Assembly: GCF_014644315.1 (NCBI RefSeq)
Contig: NZ_BMKL01000001.1
Span: forward strand, 2,658,681 to 2,722,680
DNA length: 64,000 nt
Reading direction: 5' to 3'
Origin: Tsuneonella deserti
Lineage (GTDB): Bacteria; Pseudomonadota; Alphaproteobacteria; Sphingomonadales; Sphingomonadaceae
The translations under genes were made by a program, and so were the position numbers. This document shows, in pieces, positions 29,174 to 38,605 of the stretch. The notes below the pieces were generated by a model that worked only from the letters and a program-made list of their open reading frames with translations, did not search any database and had not been told where the DNA came from. Within the stretch, counting starts at the first letter, position 1. Each line of letters begins with the position of its first letter.

Positions 29174-30628
29174 TTACGCCTGGTGGCGGGACAGTTCGTT
29201 GCCTGACAGCGTCACCACGTGCAGCAGGTTGGTGCTGCCGGGGGTTCCGAAAGGAACTCCCGCCAAGGCGATCAGCTTGCTGCCGGCGGTGCCGAAGCCA
29301 TGACGCAGCGCCATCCGCTTGCCCTTGGCGATCATCTCTTCGAAGCTGCCGATGTCGCGTGTGGTCACCGCATGCGCGCCCCATAGCAGCCCCATCCTGC
29401 GGGCAGTCTTCGTCGAGGGAGTCAGCACCAGCATCGGCACGCTCGGCCGCTCGCGCGCCACGCGGCGGGCGGTGCTGCCGGAACCGGTAAACACCACGAT
29501 GGCGTTGATTGCCACCGTGTCGGCGATCGTCATGCAGGCATGGCTGAGCGCATCGGCAGTCGTGCGGTCGGGCGGAGTATCGAGAAAGCGCACGCGCGAA
29601 AGATAGGCCTCGTCGCGCTCCACCTGCGCAGCGATGCGGTCCATGATCGCGACCGCTTCCTCGGGCCATTCGCCCGCCGCCGTTTCCGCGCTGAGCATCA
29701 CGGCGTCGGCGCCGTCATAGACCGCGTTGGCGACGTCGGACACTTCGGCGCGGGTCGGCGTCGGGCTCTCGATCATCGATTCAAGCATCTGGGTCGCGAC
29801 GATCACGGGCTTTCCAGCCGTTCGCGCCAGGTTGACGATGCGCTTCTGCAGCGGCGGCACTTCTTCGGGATCGAGCTCGACGCCAAGGTCGCCGCGGGCG
29901 ACCATGATCCCGTCGGACAGCTCGATGATTTCCTCCAGCCTGCGAATGGCGGACGGCTTCTCGATCTTGGCGCACAGCGCGCCATGGCCGCCCATCAGCT
30001 TGCGGGCTTCGGCAAGATCTTCCGGCCGTTGGACGAACGACAGGCCGATCCAGTCGCACCCCTGCTCGATCGCGAAGGCCAGGTCCCGCCGGTCCTTCTC
30101 CGTGAGTGCGGGAATCGGCACCTCGGCATCAGGCACATTGACCCCCTTTCGGTCGGAGATCACCCCGCCGACCTCCGCGGAACATAGCACGCTGTCCGCT
30201 TCGGCTTTGATCACCTGCAGGCGGATCTTGCCGTCGTTGATCAACAAGCGCTGGCCCTTGTGCAGGATGCCGAACAGTTCGGGATGCGGCAGCTCGACCC
30301 GCGTCTCGTCGCCGGGCTCGGGATTGCGGTCGAGGGTGAAGTGCCCCGAATGCCGGATCACCGCCTGGCCGCCTTTGAACGTGCCGACGCGCAGCTTGGG
30401 GCCCTGCAGATCCGCAAGGATGGCGATGGGCCGCCCGGCGCTTTTCTCGAGCTCGCGAATCGCCTTGATGGTCGCGGCATGGCCCGCATGATCGCCGTGG
30501 CTCATGTTCACACGGAAGGCATCCGCGCCGGCGCGCAGGAGCTTGCCGAGCATTTCTGGCGATTTGCTGGCCGGGCCGACGGTGGCGAGGACCTTGACCT
30601 TGCGCTTGCGCGGTTCGAGCTTCTGCAT
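29174..30628 (-). CDS. pyk: Pyruvate kinase
   Basis: A 484-residue glycolytic enzyme that makes ATP and pyruvate from phosphoenolpyruvate. Motifs: VLATVGPASKSPEMLGKLLRAGADAFRVN at the start (key residues T-G-P-A-S and R-x-N), CAKIEKPSAIRRL (catalytic Lys), GIMVARGDLGVE (metal and substrate) and ATQMLESMIESPTPTRAEV, followed by the allosteric C-terminal domain. It is complete and of normal length. Confidence 0.96.
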   Translation of the reverse strand: MQKLEPRKRKVKVLATVGPASKSPEMLGKLLRAGADAFRVNMSHGDHAGHAATIKAIRELEKSAGRPIAILADLQGPKLRVGTFKGGQAVIRHSGHFTLDRNPEPGDETRVELPHPELFGILHKGQRLLINDGKIRLQVIKAEADSVLCSAEVGGVISDRKGVNVPDAEVPIPALTEKDRRDLAFAIEQGCDWIGLSFVQRPEDLAEARKLMGGHGALCAKIEKPSAIRRLEEIIELSDGIMVARGDLGVELDPEEVPPLQKRIVNLARTAGKPVIVATQMLESMIESPTPTRAEVSDVANAVYDGADAVMLSAETAAGEWPEEAVAIMDRIAAQVERDEAYLSRVRFLDTPPDRTTADALSHACMTIADTVAINAIVVFTGSGSTARRVARERPSVPMLVLTPSTKTARRMGLLWGAHAVTTRDIGSFEEMIAKGKRMALRHGFGTAGSKLIALAGVPFGTPGSTNLLHVVTLSGNELSRHQA

Positions 30629-30681
30629 GGCGCGGGCCTATGGCAGGGCTCCTGCTCAACACAAGACAGGTTGCGAACGAA

Positions 30682-30996
30682 ATGGACATGAAATCCGACG
30701 ATCCGCTCGATGCGCTGCCCGATGCGCAGGCCGCCGCCGCGTTCCGCCGGTTGGTGCGCCACCTGCGGCATCGCAGCGACGCGCAGAACATCGACCTGAT
30801 GGGCCTGGCGGGCTTCTGCCGTAATTGCCTCGCCGACTGGATCATCGGGGCCGGCTTCGAAGGCGACAAGGCGGCTGCGCGCGAGCTTATCCATGGCTTG
30901 CCGGCCGCCGAATGGAAGGCGCGCCACCAAAGCGAGGCGACGCCCGAACAGCTCGCACGGATGGAGGCAAGTCTCGCGCGCAATGCGCCGGACTGA
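30682..30996 (+). CDS. DUF1244 domain protein
   Basis: About 104 residues beginning [10 protein letters not shown]. The DUF1244 core is clear: [21 protein letters not shown], then a C-x-x-C motif in [10 protein letters not shown] and a basic/acidic end ([15 protein letters not shown]). Small and soluble; no function is established for the family. It is divergent from pyk (53 bases) and precedes gapR. Confidence 0.8.
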   Translation: MDMKSDDPLDALPDAQAAAAFRRLVRHLRHRSDAQNIDLMGLAGFCRNCLADWIIGAGFEGDKAAARELIHGLPAAEWKARHQSEATPEQLARMEASLARNAPD

Positions 30997-31024
30997 GAAG
31001 TTTTCCACCCGCCCGCGCGCGGCT

Positions 31025-31091
31025 CTTCAAAGCTCCTCCCGCGCTGGCTATCGACCCGCCGACTGATTCTCACATCACTGGAGCTTTGAAG
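31025..31091 (+). repeat. Long-range inverted repeat in the gapR leader
   Basis: CTTCAAAGCTCC (31025-31036) is the perfect reverse complement of GGAGCTTTGAAG (31080-31091), 43 bases apart. The right arm ends three bases before the gapR ATG (31095) and holds the only Shine-Dalgarno-like bases, so a hairpin in the mRNA would hide the ribosome site; alternatively the arms are paired protein sites. Confidence 0.6.
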
Positions 31092-31094
31092 AAA

Positions 31095-31331
31095 ATGGCC
31101 GATGCCACCGACGACCGCCTGCGCCTGCTGATCGAGCGCATCGAGCGCCTCGAAGAGGAAAAGAAGGGCATCGCCGACGACATCCGCGACGTCTACGCGG
31201 AGGCCAAGGCAGTCGGCTACGACGCCAAGATCATGCGCCAGGTCGTCCGCCTCAGGAAGATGAAGCCAGACGACCGCGCCGAGATGGAAACAATTCTCGA
31301 AGTCTACAAGAACGCGCTCGGGCTGGGCTGA
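31095..31331 (+). CDS. gapR: Nucleoid-associated protein GapR (DUF2312)
   Basis: A 78-residue protein matching GapR along its length: a long coiled coil ([30 protein letters not shown]) and [21 protein letters not shown]. In Caulobacter GapR tetramers clamp AT-rich, overtwisted DNA ahead of replication and transcription forks. The start ATG at 31095 sits at the foot of an inverted repeat that may control it. Confidence 0.92.
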   Translation: MADATDDRLRLLIERIERLEEEKKGIADDIRDVYAEAKAVGYDAKIMRQVVRLRKMKPDDRAEMETILEVYKNALGLG

Positions 31332-31353
31332 ACTCCCAGGCGCGGCAGGCGGA

Positions 31354-31379
31354 GGAACGTCTGCCGCGCTTCGCTCATT
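31354..31379 (+). promoter_or_regulatory. Possible EcfG-type promoter of the SDR gene
   Basis: GGAAC (31354-31358), 17 bases, CATT (31376-31379); the -35 matches the EcfG consensus exactly, the -10 has one change from CGTT. It is 36 bases before the SDR start. The -35 overlaps an 8-base hairpin (CGCGGCAG/CTGCCGCG, 31341-31368) that could end gapR transcripts. Confidence 0.4.
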
Positions 31380-31414
31380 GCATCCTCGAACCCCCATTCG
31401 AGGAACTTCGTCGC

Positions 31415-32302
31415 ATGAGCAGCCAGACCGCCGAACCCGAAACCGTCGACAAGGCTTTCGTCGAGGAAACGGGCGAGCAGCCCCGCATGCCGGGGCACGA
31501 ATCGCAGATGGACGACAAGCCGGACTGGGAGCCTCGCTATCCCGGTTCCGGCCGGCTGAAGGGCAAGGTCGCCATCGTGACCGGCGGCGATTCGGGGATC
31601 GGGCGGGCGACCGCCATCCTCTTCGCCCGCGAAGGCGCCAAGGTCGCGATTGCCTACCTCGAGGAAGACGACGACGCGCAATTTGTCGCCGACCAGATCG
31701 AGAAGGAAGGCAGCGAGGCACTCCTACACCGCGGCGACCTGGGTGATCCCGAGGTCGGCAAGGCGCTGGTCCGGAAGGTCATCGACAAATGGGGCCGGCT
31801 CGACGTGCTGGTCAACAACGCGGGCGAGCAGCATCCGGACGAGGATATCCGCGACATTACCGCCGAGCAGCTCCAGCGGACCTTCCAGACCAACATCTTC
31901 TCGATGTTCTATCTCGTGCAGGCGGCCCGGCCGCACCTCAAGAAAGGCGCCGCGATCGTCAACTGCACCAGCATCACGATGTACAAGGGCGCGCCGATCC
32001 TGCTCGATTACAGCGCGACCAAGGGTGCGATCACCGCGTTCACGCGCTCGCTGAGCGAGAATCTCGTCAAGGAGGGCATCCGCGTTAACGCGGTGGCCCC
32101 GGGGCCGATCTGGACCCCGCTCAATCCCTTCGGCGGACAGCCGCCGGAAAAGATGAAGGACTTTGGCAAGGACACCCCGATGGGCCGCCCGGGCCAGCCC
32201 AACGAAGTCGCGCCTGCGTTTCTGTTCCTCGCCTGCGAGGATTCAAGCTACATGTCGGGGCAGGTCCTGCACCCGAACGGGGGCTCGGTGGTGAACGGCT
32301 AG
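31415..32302 (+). CDS. SDR-family oxidoreductase (YghA-like)
   Basis: A 295-residue short-chain dehydrogenase with an N-terminal extension rich in Pro and charged residues ([17 protein letters not shown]), then the cofactor motif [21 protein letters not shown], the catalytic Ser (NCTSITMY) and Tyr-x3-Lys (YSATKGA). The extension and motifs match the YghA/stress-induced SDR group. Substrate unknown. Its stop shares CTAG with the CPBP gene. Confidence 0.87.
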   Translation: MSSQTAEPETVDKAFVEETGEQPRMPGHESQMDDKPDWEPRYPGSGRLKGKVAIVTGGDSGIGRATAILFAREGAKVAIAYLEEDDDAQFVADQIEKEGSEALLHRGDLGDPEVGKALVRKVIDKWGRLDVLVNNAGEQHPDEDIRDITAEQLQRTFQTNIFSMFYLVQAARPHLKKGAAIVNCTSITMYKGAPILLDYSATKGAITAFTRSLSENLVKEGIRVNAVAPGPIWTPLNPFGGQPPEKMKDFGKDTPMGRPGQPNEVAPAFLFLACEDSSYMSGQVLHPNGGSVVNG

Positions 32303-33045
32303 GACGCCGCCGCCAGCATCAGGCCGACAAAGGCGGCGTTGTGCAGGATGTGCAGCGCCGCACCGGTCGCCAGCCCGCGGTTCACCCGGAGGTAGCCGAG
32401 GATCAGCGCGAGCATGAACTGGGGCAGCACGAGCGGCAGCATCGCTGCCGATCCACCGCCGAAATTGGTGAGGTGGACGGCGGCGAACAGCGCGGCCCCG
32501 CCGTAGTAGAACCAGCGAAAGCGTCGCTGGAACCATCCCCATGCGTCGCGGTGGCGCAGGACGAACAGCGCGAGAACGGCCAGAGCGATCCCCGCGGTGA
32601 ATCCGGCGAGCTTGAGCGCCGGAGACGGGACAAGTGCCAGCGCCAGGCCTCCCGCCAACAACGCGAGCACGGCAAGGACATGCCCCGGCCGGCCTGACAG
32701 CCAGCCGCGAAACAGCGTCTCTTCGGCGATTGGCGCCCCGACGACGATGAAGCCCACCAGCAGCGGCGTGAGCTTCAGTTCTTCGAGCATGTGTTCGGGC
32801 ATCTTCATGCCGAGCGATGTCGCCAGGCCGATGCTGCCCAACACCAGCGCCATCAAGGCCATGTCGAGTGCGAACAGCGGCGGTAGCGCACGCGCGGAGG
32901 CCCGAAGCGAAAGATCGGCCCGATCGGGCAGCGCGGGATGGCGCAGGAATGCGAAAAACGCCCGCCATTGCCCGGGTATCCGGGCCACAAGCGTGTTGCC
33001 GGTCGCTTCCGGCGGAAGGCCGGCTCTTGTCGGTTGCCCGCTCAT
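32299..33045 (-). CDS. CPBP-family intramembrane metalloprotease
   Basis: A 248-residue membrane protein with about seven hydrophobic helices and the CPBP/Abi motifs E-E-x-x-x-R ([12 protein letters not shown]), F-x-x-x-H ([10 protein letters not shown]) and a late H-x-x-x-N/D (LHILHNAA). The family includes Rce1-like prenyl-protein proteases; bacterial substrates are mostly unknown. The chosen start MSGQPTRAG is 49 bases from the divergent yebC. Confidence 0.85.
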   Translation of the reverse strand: MSGQPTRAGLPPEATGNTLVARIPGQWRAFFAFLRHPALPDRADLSLRASARALPPLFALDMALMALVLGSIGLATSLGMKMPEHMLEELKLTPLLVGFIVVGAPIAEETLFRGWLSGRPGHVLAVLALLAGGLALALVPSPALKLAGFTAGIALAVLALFVLRHRDAWGWFQRRFRWFYYGGAALFAAVHLTNFGGGSAAMLPLVLPQFMLALILGYLRVNRGLATGAALHILHNAAFVGLMLAAAS

Positions 33046-33094
33046 GCGGCTAATGCGCCCCGTTCCCAAAAATTCACTCGGCAAGAACGGACTT

Positions 33095-33838
33095 ATGGCA
33101 GGCCATTCCAAGTTCAAAAATATTATGCACCGCAAGGGCGCGCAGGACAAGAAGCGCTCGGCGCAGTTCTCCAAGCTCAGCCGCGAGATCACCGTCGCGG
33201 CCAAGATGGGCGCGCCGGATCCGGACATGAACCCGCGCCTGCGGCTGGCGGTCAACAACGCCAAGGCGCTGTCGATGCCCAAGGACAACATCGCGCGTGC
33301 GATCGAGAAGGCGGCAGCGGCCGGCGGCGAAGACTACGAGGAAGTGCGCTACGAGGGCTATGGCCCGGGCGGCGTCGCGCTCATCGTCGAGGCACTAACG
33401 GACAACCGCAACCGCACCGCGACCAACGTGCGCACTGCATTCGCCAAGAACGGCGGCAACCTCGGCGCGACCGGGGCGGTCAGCCACGGATTCGAACGCA
33501 AGGGGCTGATCGAGTACCCGGCCAGCGCGGGCGACGAGGAGAAGGTCCTCGAAGCGGCGATCGAAGCGGGCGCGGACGATGTCGAGAGCGGTGAGGAAGG
33601 CCACACCGTCTGGACCGACATGGAAGCCCTGCACGAAGTGGCCAGCGCGCTCGAGAAAGTCCTGGGCGAGCCGGAATCGGTGAAGCTGGCGTGGAAGCCC
33701 AACCTCACCGTCGAAGTGCCCGAAGGCGATGCGGCCACGCTGATGAAGCTGGTCGATGCGCTGGAAGACGACGACGACGTGCAGACGGTGTGGGGCAACT
33801 ACACAGTCTCCGACGAGGTGATGGAGAAGATCGGCTGA
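33095..33838 (+). CDS. yebC: YebC/PmpR-family transcriptional regulator
   Basis: A 247-residue protein beginning [18 protein letters not shown], the invariant family start, with [13 protein letters not shown] and [14 protein letters not shown]. YebC proteins act as transcriptional regulators, and recent work ties some members to translation of proline stretches. It is followed by DUF3147 and ruvC, the conserved yebC-ruvC neighbourhood; the stop codon's last A is the first base of the next gene's ATG. Confidence 0.95.
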   Translation: MAGHSKFKNIMHRKGAQDKKRSAQFSKLSREITVAAKMGAPDPDMNPRLRLAVNNAKALSMPKDNIARAIEKAAAAGGEDYEEVRYEGYGPGGVALIVEALTDNRNRTATNVRTAFAKNGGNLGATGAVSHGFERKGLIEYPASAGDEEKVLEAAIEAGADDVESGEEGHTVWTDMEALHEVASALEKVLGEPESVKLAWKPNLTVEVPEGDAATLMKLVDALEDDDDVQTVWGNYTVSDEVMEKIG

Positions 33839-34188
33839 TGTGGGCGCTCGTCGCCCGGGCGCTGCTCGCCGGGGCGATGATCGCGGCCATTTCGGAGATC
33901 GGGCGACGGCTGCCCGCCACCGCGGCGATCGTCGCCTCCCTGCCGCTCGTCTCGGTGCTCGGGATGATATTCCTTTGGCACCAGAAGCCCGATGCGGAGA
34001 ACATGGCGATCCATGCGCAGGCGACGTTCTGGTACGTCCTGCCGAGCCTGCCGATGTTCCTCGTTATCCCCTGGATGCTGCGCGCGGGCGTGAACTTCTG
34101 GCTGGCGCTCGCCGCCGGATGCGTGCTGACCGTGCTCCTCTACCTCGCGATGATGCAACTGGGGCCGAGGCTGGGACTCAGGCTCTGA
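33838..34188 (+). CDS. DUF3147 family small membrane protein
   Basis: A 116-residue hydrophobic protein with about four transmembrane helices ([70 protein letters not shown]). It matches DUF3147-type inner-membrane proteins, of unknown function. It sits between yebC (TGATG junction) and ruvC (CTGA junction), so it is read within the same transcript. Confidence 0.75.
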   Translation: MWALVARALLAGAMIAAISEIGRRLPATAAIVASLPLVSVLGMIFLWHQKPDAENMAIHAQATFWYVLPSLPMFLVIPWMLRAGVNFWLALAAGCVLTVLLYLAMMQLGPRLGLRL

Positions 34189-34664
34189 GCGCGGCCAGAA
34201 TCATCCTGGGCCTCGACCCTTCCTTGTCCTGCACCGGGTGGGGCGTTGTCCGAAGCGAAGGCTCGCGCATCACTCACGTCGCCAATGGACAGGTGCCGAC
34301 CGACGCGAGAGCCCCGATGGCCGAACGGCTCCATCACCTGCACGACGCCATCGCGGCGCTGATCGGGACCTATGCGCCCGACCGGGTGGGCATCGAAGAA
34401 GTGTTCGTGAACAAGAATCCGCAGTCGACGCTCAAGCTAGCGCAGGCGCGCGGCGCGGTGCTGGCGGCTTGCGGACGGGCCGGGGTGCCGGTGCGCGAAC
34501 ACGCCGCGCGGCTGGTCAAGAAGGCGGTCGTGGGCACGGGCGCCGCGGAGAAGACGCAGGTTCAGGCCATGCTCAAGGTCCTGCTCCCGGGCGCGCAGAT
34601 TGCCGGGGCGGATGCCGCCGACGCGCTGGCGGTGGCGATCGCCGACGCCCATCTGCCGGGGTGA
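34185..34664 (+). CDS. ruvC: Holliday junction resolvase RuvC, apparent CTG start
   Basis: About 159 residues of RuvC endonuclease. Catalytic acidic residues are visible in ILGLDPS, VGIEEVF and [10 protein letters not shown]. It cuts Holliday junctions with RuvAB. No ATG, GTG or TTG lies near the conserved N-terminus; the natural reading is CTG at 34185, giving [13 protein letters not shown] and a CTGA overlap with the previous stop, the same geometry as the ATGA/GTGA/TTGA junctions elsewhere here. ATC at 34200 is the other option, or a base error. Confidence 0.85.
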   Translation: MSAARIILGLDPSLSCTGWGVVRSEGSRITHVANGQVPTDARAPMAERLHHLHDAIAALIGTYAPDRVGIEEVFVNKNPQSTLKLAQARGAVLAACGRAGVPVREHAARLVKKAVVGTGAAEKTQVQAMLKVLLPGAQIAGADAADALAVAIADAHLPG

Positions 34665-34816
34665 TTTTCCTACCTCGGAAGCCTCTGCTAGACCGCTGGT
34701 GATGACCGTTCGCCCGCCTCTCTTTCGGCCTTTCGCATCAGCCAGCGCGCCGGGTGGATTCCTTGTTCAGGACAGTGGTCCATGTGGTCCACGCGCACTC
34801 ACGCTGCGGTGAACTG

Positions 34817-35128
34817 ATGTTCCTCGTCGTCTTCCGCAACCGCAAGCGAGCCGACATGGACGCGGCTGCCTATGCCATCGATGCCGACGAGATGGCGACG
34901 ATGGCAGCGCGGCAACCGGGTTACCGCGCGTTCAAGTCCTATACCGCCGACGATGGCGAAGTTGTTGCCATCAGCGAATGGGACGACGAAGCCTCGGCTC
35001 GCGCCTGGGGCAGGCTTGCCGAGCACCGCGCCGTCCAGCACAAGGGGCGGGAGCACTATTACGCCGAATACATGCTGTTCGCCTGCGCCCAGCCGCGGGT
35101 GCACCGCTTCACCGGACAGGAACCATGA
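34817..35128 (+). CDS. Antibiotic biosynthesis monooxygenase (ABM) domain protein
   Basis: A 103-residue ferredoxin-like protein: MFLVVFRNRKRAD, MAARQPGYRAFKSYTADDGE, ISEWDDEASARAWGRLAEHR. This is the dimeric alpha+beta barrel ABM fold, found in small monooxygenases and in stress-linked proteins of unknown substrate. It is coupled by ATGA to the ArsC-like gene. Confidence 0.8.
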   Translation: MFLVVFRNRKRADMDAAAYAIDADEMATMAARQPGYRAFKSYTADDGEVVAISEWDDEASARAWGRLAEHRAVQHKGREHYYAEYMLFACAQPRVHRFTGQEP

Positions 35129-35472
35129 CGATCCATTTCTACGGCATCACCAACTGCGACACGGTCAAGAAGGCGCGCGCCTGGCTCGATGCGCGGGGGC
35201 ACGGCTACACCTTTCACGATTTCAAGAAGCAGGGCGTGGACCAGGACCGCGTGCGCAGCTGGGTCGAAGCGGTGGGCTGGGAAAAGCTGGTCAACACGCG
35301 GGGCACTACTTTCCGCCAGCTCGAGCCGGCGCAGAAGGAGCGGCTGGACGCAGAACGGGCGATCCGGCTGATGGTCGCCAAGCCGACCGTGATCAAACGG
35401 CCGGTGGTCGAATGCGGCAAGGGAGTCATCGTGGGCTTCGACGAGGCTGAATGGCTCGACCGGATCGGCTGA
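35125..35472 (+). CDS. ArsC/Spx-family thioredoxin-fold protein (YffB-like)
   Basis: A 115-residue protein with the ArsC-like fold: FYGITNCDTVKKARAWLD, FHDFKKQGVD, NTRGTTFRQL, and IKRPVVE before a C-terminal glycine-rich end. A single cysteine sits in TNCDT, lacking the second Cys of Spx and the Arg triad of true arsenate reductases, so it fits the YffB-type group of uncertain, possibly glutathione-linked, function. Confidence 0.85.
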   Translation: MTIHFYGITNCDTVKKARAWLDARGHGYTFHDFKKQGVDQDRVRSWVEAVGWEKLVNTRGTTFRQLEPAQKERLDAERAIRLMVAKPTVIKRPVVECGKGVIVGFDEAEWLDRIG

Positions 35473-35503
35473 GGTTCAGCCGACACTCGCCATTGCCTCG
35501 TCC

Positions 35504-36526
35504 ATGCGACTTCTTGCCCTCCTTGCCGCCCTCGTGTTCGCCGTGCCTGCTCACGCGCAGCTGATCATCGCCCATCGCGGCGCCAGCGGCGAGCGGCCCG
35601 AGCACACGCTGGCCGCCTACGAACGCGCGATCGACGCGGGCGCGGATTTCATCGAGCCGGACCTCGTGGTGACGAAAGACCTCGTGCTGGTCGCGCGGCA
35701 CGAGAACGAATTGTCGGATACCACCGATGTCTCCACGCGCTCCGAATTCGCAGACCGTCGCCGGTCGAAGGAAATCGACGGCGAACTGGTGAACGGATGG
35801 TTCGCGGAGGACTTTACCCTTGCCGAGTTGCGCACGCTGCGGGCGAAAGAGCGGCTACCCGCCATCCGCCCGGGCAATGCGCGCTACGACGGTCTCTATC
35901 AGGTGCCGACCCTGGCCGAGATCCTTGCGCTGGTCCGCGCCAAGCAGGCCGAAAGCGGGCGTACGATCGGACTCTATCCCGAGCTCAAGCATCCGACTTT
36001 CCTGCTGGGCGAGGGCATCGACACCGTCGATCTGCTGGTGACCGCGCTGAAGAAGGAAGGGCTCGACAAGGTGGATTCGGCGATCTTCATCCAGTGCTTC
36101 GAGGTGACTCCGCTCCAGCGGCTCGGCAAGCTGACCGAAGCGCGGCTGGTCCAGCTCGTCTCGCCCGACGGCGGGCCGGCTGACGAACCGGGCGTGACAT
36201 ATGCCGAGATGCTGACCCCCAGCGGGCTTGCCGGAATCGCCCGCTATGCCGACGCGGTCGGCCCGGATATTCGGCAGGTGGTCGGGGCAGACGGCAAGGC
36301 GACCGGCCTTGTCGAGCAGGCGCACGCCGCCGGCCTCAAGGTGCATGGCTGGACCGTGCGCAAGGAGAACGCGTTTCTTCCCGCGGCCTTCAAAAAGGGC
36401 AGCGATCCGGCCGCGACCGGCGAATATGCCGCGGCGTGGGGCCTACTCGCGGCGACCGGGATCGACGGCCTGTTCACCGACGACCCGGCGCTTGCCGCCG
36501 GCCTCAGGCGCTCGGCACGGCCGTGA
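35504..36526 (+). CDS. glpQ: Periplasmic glycerophosphodiester phosphodiesterase
   Basis: A 340-residue exported enzyme (signal peptide MRLLALLAALVFAVPAHAQ). The GDPD motif IIAHRGASGERPEHT with the catalytic His pair, and EPDLVVTKD with metal ligands, are intact; HGWTVRKENAFLP is near the end. It hydrolyses glycerophosphodiesters to glycerol 3-phosphate and an alcohol, a phosphate and carbon source. Its 3' end overlaps convergent ubiG by 23 bases. No Pho box was seen upstream. Confidence 0.92.
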   Translation: MRLLALLAALVFAVPAHAQLIIAHRGASGERPEHTLAAYERAIDAGADFIEPDLVVTKDLVLVARHENELSDTTDVSTRSEFADRRRSKEIDGELVNGWFAEDFTLAELRTLRAKERLPAIRPGNARYDGLYQVPTLAEILALVRAKQAESGRTIGLYPELKHPTFLLGEGIDTVDLLVTALKKEGLDKVDSAIFIQCFEVTPLQRLGKLTEARLVQLVSPDGGPADEPGVTYAEMLTPSGLAGIARYADAVGPDIRQVVGADGKATGLVEQAHAAGLKVHGWTVRKENAFLPAAFKKGSDPAATGEYAAAWGLLAATGIDGLFTDDPALAAGLRRSARP

Positions 36527-37265
36527 CGAGGTAGTTGAGCGAAAGGTCGCTCGACAGGTGGACGCCCCTGGTCGGCGTGAAGGCGATGCCAGTCGGTTCG
36601 CTCATGGCCAGTCCCGCCTCGGCCAGCAGGAGGCGCAGTTCTTCGGGAGTGATGAAATCGTTCCAGTCGTGCGTTCCGCGCGGTATCAGCCCCGTTGCCT
36701 CGGCCGCGCCGACCATCAGCAGGCGCGAGCGGGAGGTGCGATTGGGAGTCGACATGACCAGCAGACCGCCCGGTGCGATCCGCGCTGCGAGCGCGGCGAC
36801 AAAGGCGCCCTTGTCGGCAACGTGCTCGATCACTTCCATCGAGGTGACGAGGTCGAATTGCCCGACGTCGAGGTGACCGAGTTCACCCGCCATGTAGCGG
36901 ATGTCGAGCCCGCTGCCCGCCGCATGATCCCGCGCCGCGGCGATGTTCTCGGCCGCGGCATCGACGCCGGTCACCTCGGCACCCAGGCGGGCGAGCGGCT
37001 CGCACAGCAGGCCCGCGCCGCAGCCGACGTCGAGGGCGGTCTTTCCGGCGAGCGGGCGCACGCTGTCGTGGTCGCCCGACCAGTGGCGATCGACCGCGCT
37101 GCGAAGGAAGGCAAGCCGCACCGGATTGAGCCGGTGGAGCATGGCGGACGAGCCCTTTGGATCCCACCAGTCCGCGGCAAGCTTGCCGAAGTGCGCGGCT
37201 TCGCGGGGGCGGATCGTTGGCTCGGCCAAAGATATCGTATCGGCGGCGTGTGTTGCATCGGCCAT
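36504..37265 (-). CDS. ubiG: Ubiquinone biosynthesis O-methyltransferase
   Basis: A 253-residue SAM enzyme with the UbiG opening EAAHFGKLAADWWDPKG, the SAM site ALDVGCGAGLLCEPLARLGA, SMEVIEHVAD and the membrane-contact segment HDWNDFITPEEL. It performs both O-methylations in ubiquinone synthesis. It is divergent from lysC by 52 bases. Confidence 0.95.
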   Translation of the reverse strand: MADATHAADTISLAEPTIRPREAAHFGKLAADWWDPKGSSAMLHRLNPVRLAFLRSAVDRHWSGDHDSVRPLAGKTALDVGCGAGLLCEPLARLGAEVTGVDAAAENIAAARDHAAGSGLDIRYMAGELGHLDVGQFDLVTSMEVIEHVADKGAFVAALAARIAPGGLLVMSTPNRTSRSRLLMVGAAEATGLIPRGTHDWNDFITPEELRLLLAEAGLAMSEPTGIAFTPTRGVHLSSDLSLNYLVTAVPSA

Positions 37266-37317
37266 GCCGCACCCGTAACAGCGCGGCCTTAACGCATCCA
37301 GCGGGAGTCGTGCACAC

Positions 37318-38595
37318 TTGGCGCGCATCGTGATGAAATTCGGCGGCACCTCGATGGCGGGGACCGAGCGCATCCGCCGGGTGGCGAACATCGTCCGCAA
37401 ACAGGCGGCGGGCGGAAACGAGGTGGCGGTAGTGGTTTCCGCGATGGCGGGGGAGACCGACCGGCTGGTCAACTTCTGCCGCGAGGCGAACCCGCTCTAC
37501 GATCCGGCCGAATACGACGTCGTCGTCGCGAGCGGCGAGCAGGTGACCAGCGGCCTCCTCGCGCTCACTCTCCAGGCATTGGGTTGCAGGGCGCGCTCAT
37601 GGCTCGGGTGGCAGCTTCCGGTCCGCACGATCGAGGCGCACGCCAAGGCGCGGATCGAGGATATCGAGAGCGATGCTCTCCTCGCCAGCATGGCAGCGGG
37701 CGAGATCGCGGTGATCCCCGGCTTCCAGGGAGTGGGGCACGATGGACGCATCACCACGCTGGGGCGCGGCGGATCGGACACTTCGGCAGTCGCGGTGGCG
37801 GCGGCGATCGGGGCGGACCGGTGCGACATCTACACCGACGTCGACGGGGTCTATACCACCGATCCGCGGATCGTCGCCAAGGCTCGCAAGCTGAAGGCGG
37901 TGACGTACGAGGAGATGCTCGAACTCGCCAGCGTGGGCGCCAAGGTCTTGCAGACCCGTTCCGTCGGGTTGGCGATGAAGGAGGGCGTGAGGGTGCAGGT
38001 CCTCTCCAGCTTCATCGGCGACGATGCGGTGCCCGCCGACGACCTGCCCGGCACGATGATCGTGTCGGAGGAGGAAATGAACAGCCTAGTGGAGAAGGGC
38101 GAAATGGAACGCCAGCACGTCACCGGCATCGCGCACGACAAGAACGAGGCCAAGATCATTCTCACCCGCGTGCCCGACAAGCCGGGCGCGGTGGCGCACA
38201 TTTTCGAACCGCTCGCCGCCGCTTCGATCAACGTCGACATGATCATCCAGAACGTCGGCCGCGACAAGGGCGAGACGGACGTGACCTTCACCGTTCCGCA
38301 GTCGGACCTGCCGCGTGCGCAGGCGCTTCTCGAGGACCGGCGGGGCGACATCGGCTACAACCGGATCATTACCGACAGCAAGATCGCCAAGATCAGCGTC
38401 GTCGGCGTCGGAATGAAGAGCCACGCGGGCGTCGCGGCGACGATGTTCAAGGCGCTGGCCGACCGCGGGATCAACATCCAGGCGATCTCGACGTCGGAGA
38501 TCAAGGTCAGCGTGATGATCGACGAGGACGAGACCGAGCTCGCCGTGCGTGTGTTGCATACCGCGTACGGCCTGGACTCCGCCGACGAGGGTTGA
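37318..38595 (+). CDS. lysC: Aspartate kinase
   Basis: A 425-residue enzyme that phosphorylates aspartate at the head of the lysine, threonine and methionine pathways. N-terminal kinase domain ([39 protein letters not shown]) and two C-terminal ACT domains ([32 protein letters not shown]) that bind end products. The start is TTG at 37318, giving the family-typical [10 protein letters not shown]. Confidence 0.95.
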   Translation: MARIVMKFGGTSMAGTERIRRVANIVRKQAAGGNEVAVVVSAMAGETDRLVNFCREANPLYDPAEYDVVVASGEQVTSGLLALTLQALGCRARSWLGWQLPVRTIEAHAKARIEDIESDALLASMAAGEIAVIPGFQGVGHDGRITTLGRGGSDTSAVAVAAAIGADRCDIYTDVDGVYTTDPRIVAKARKLKAVTYEEMLELASVGAKVLQTRSVGLAMKEGVRVQVLSSFIGDDAVPADDLPGTMIVSEEEMNSLVEKGEMERQHVTGIAHDKNEAKIILTRVPDKPGAVAHIFEPLAAASINVDMIIQNVGRDKGETDVTFTVPQSDLPRAQALLEDRRGDIGYNRIITDSKIAKISVVGVGMKSHAGVAATMFKALADRGINIQAISTSEIKVSVMIDEDETELAVRVLHTAYGLDSADEG

Positions 38596-38605
38596 GCGGC
38601 CGGCG

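Noticed and set aside
35125..35472. True arsenate reductase (ArsC)
   Set aside because: Only the Cys region of the fold is shared; the Arg residues needed for arsenate and any ars operon context are missing.
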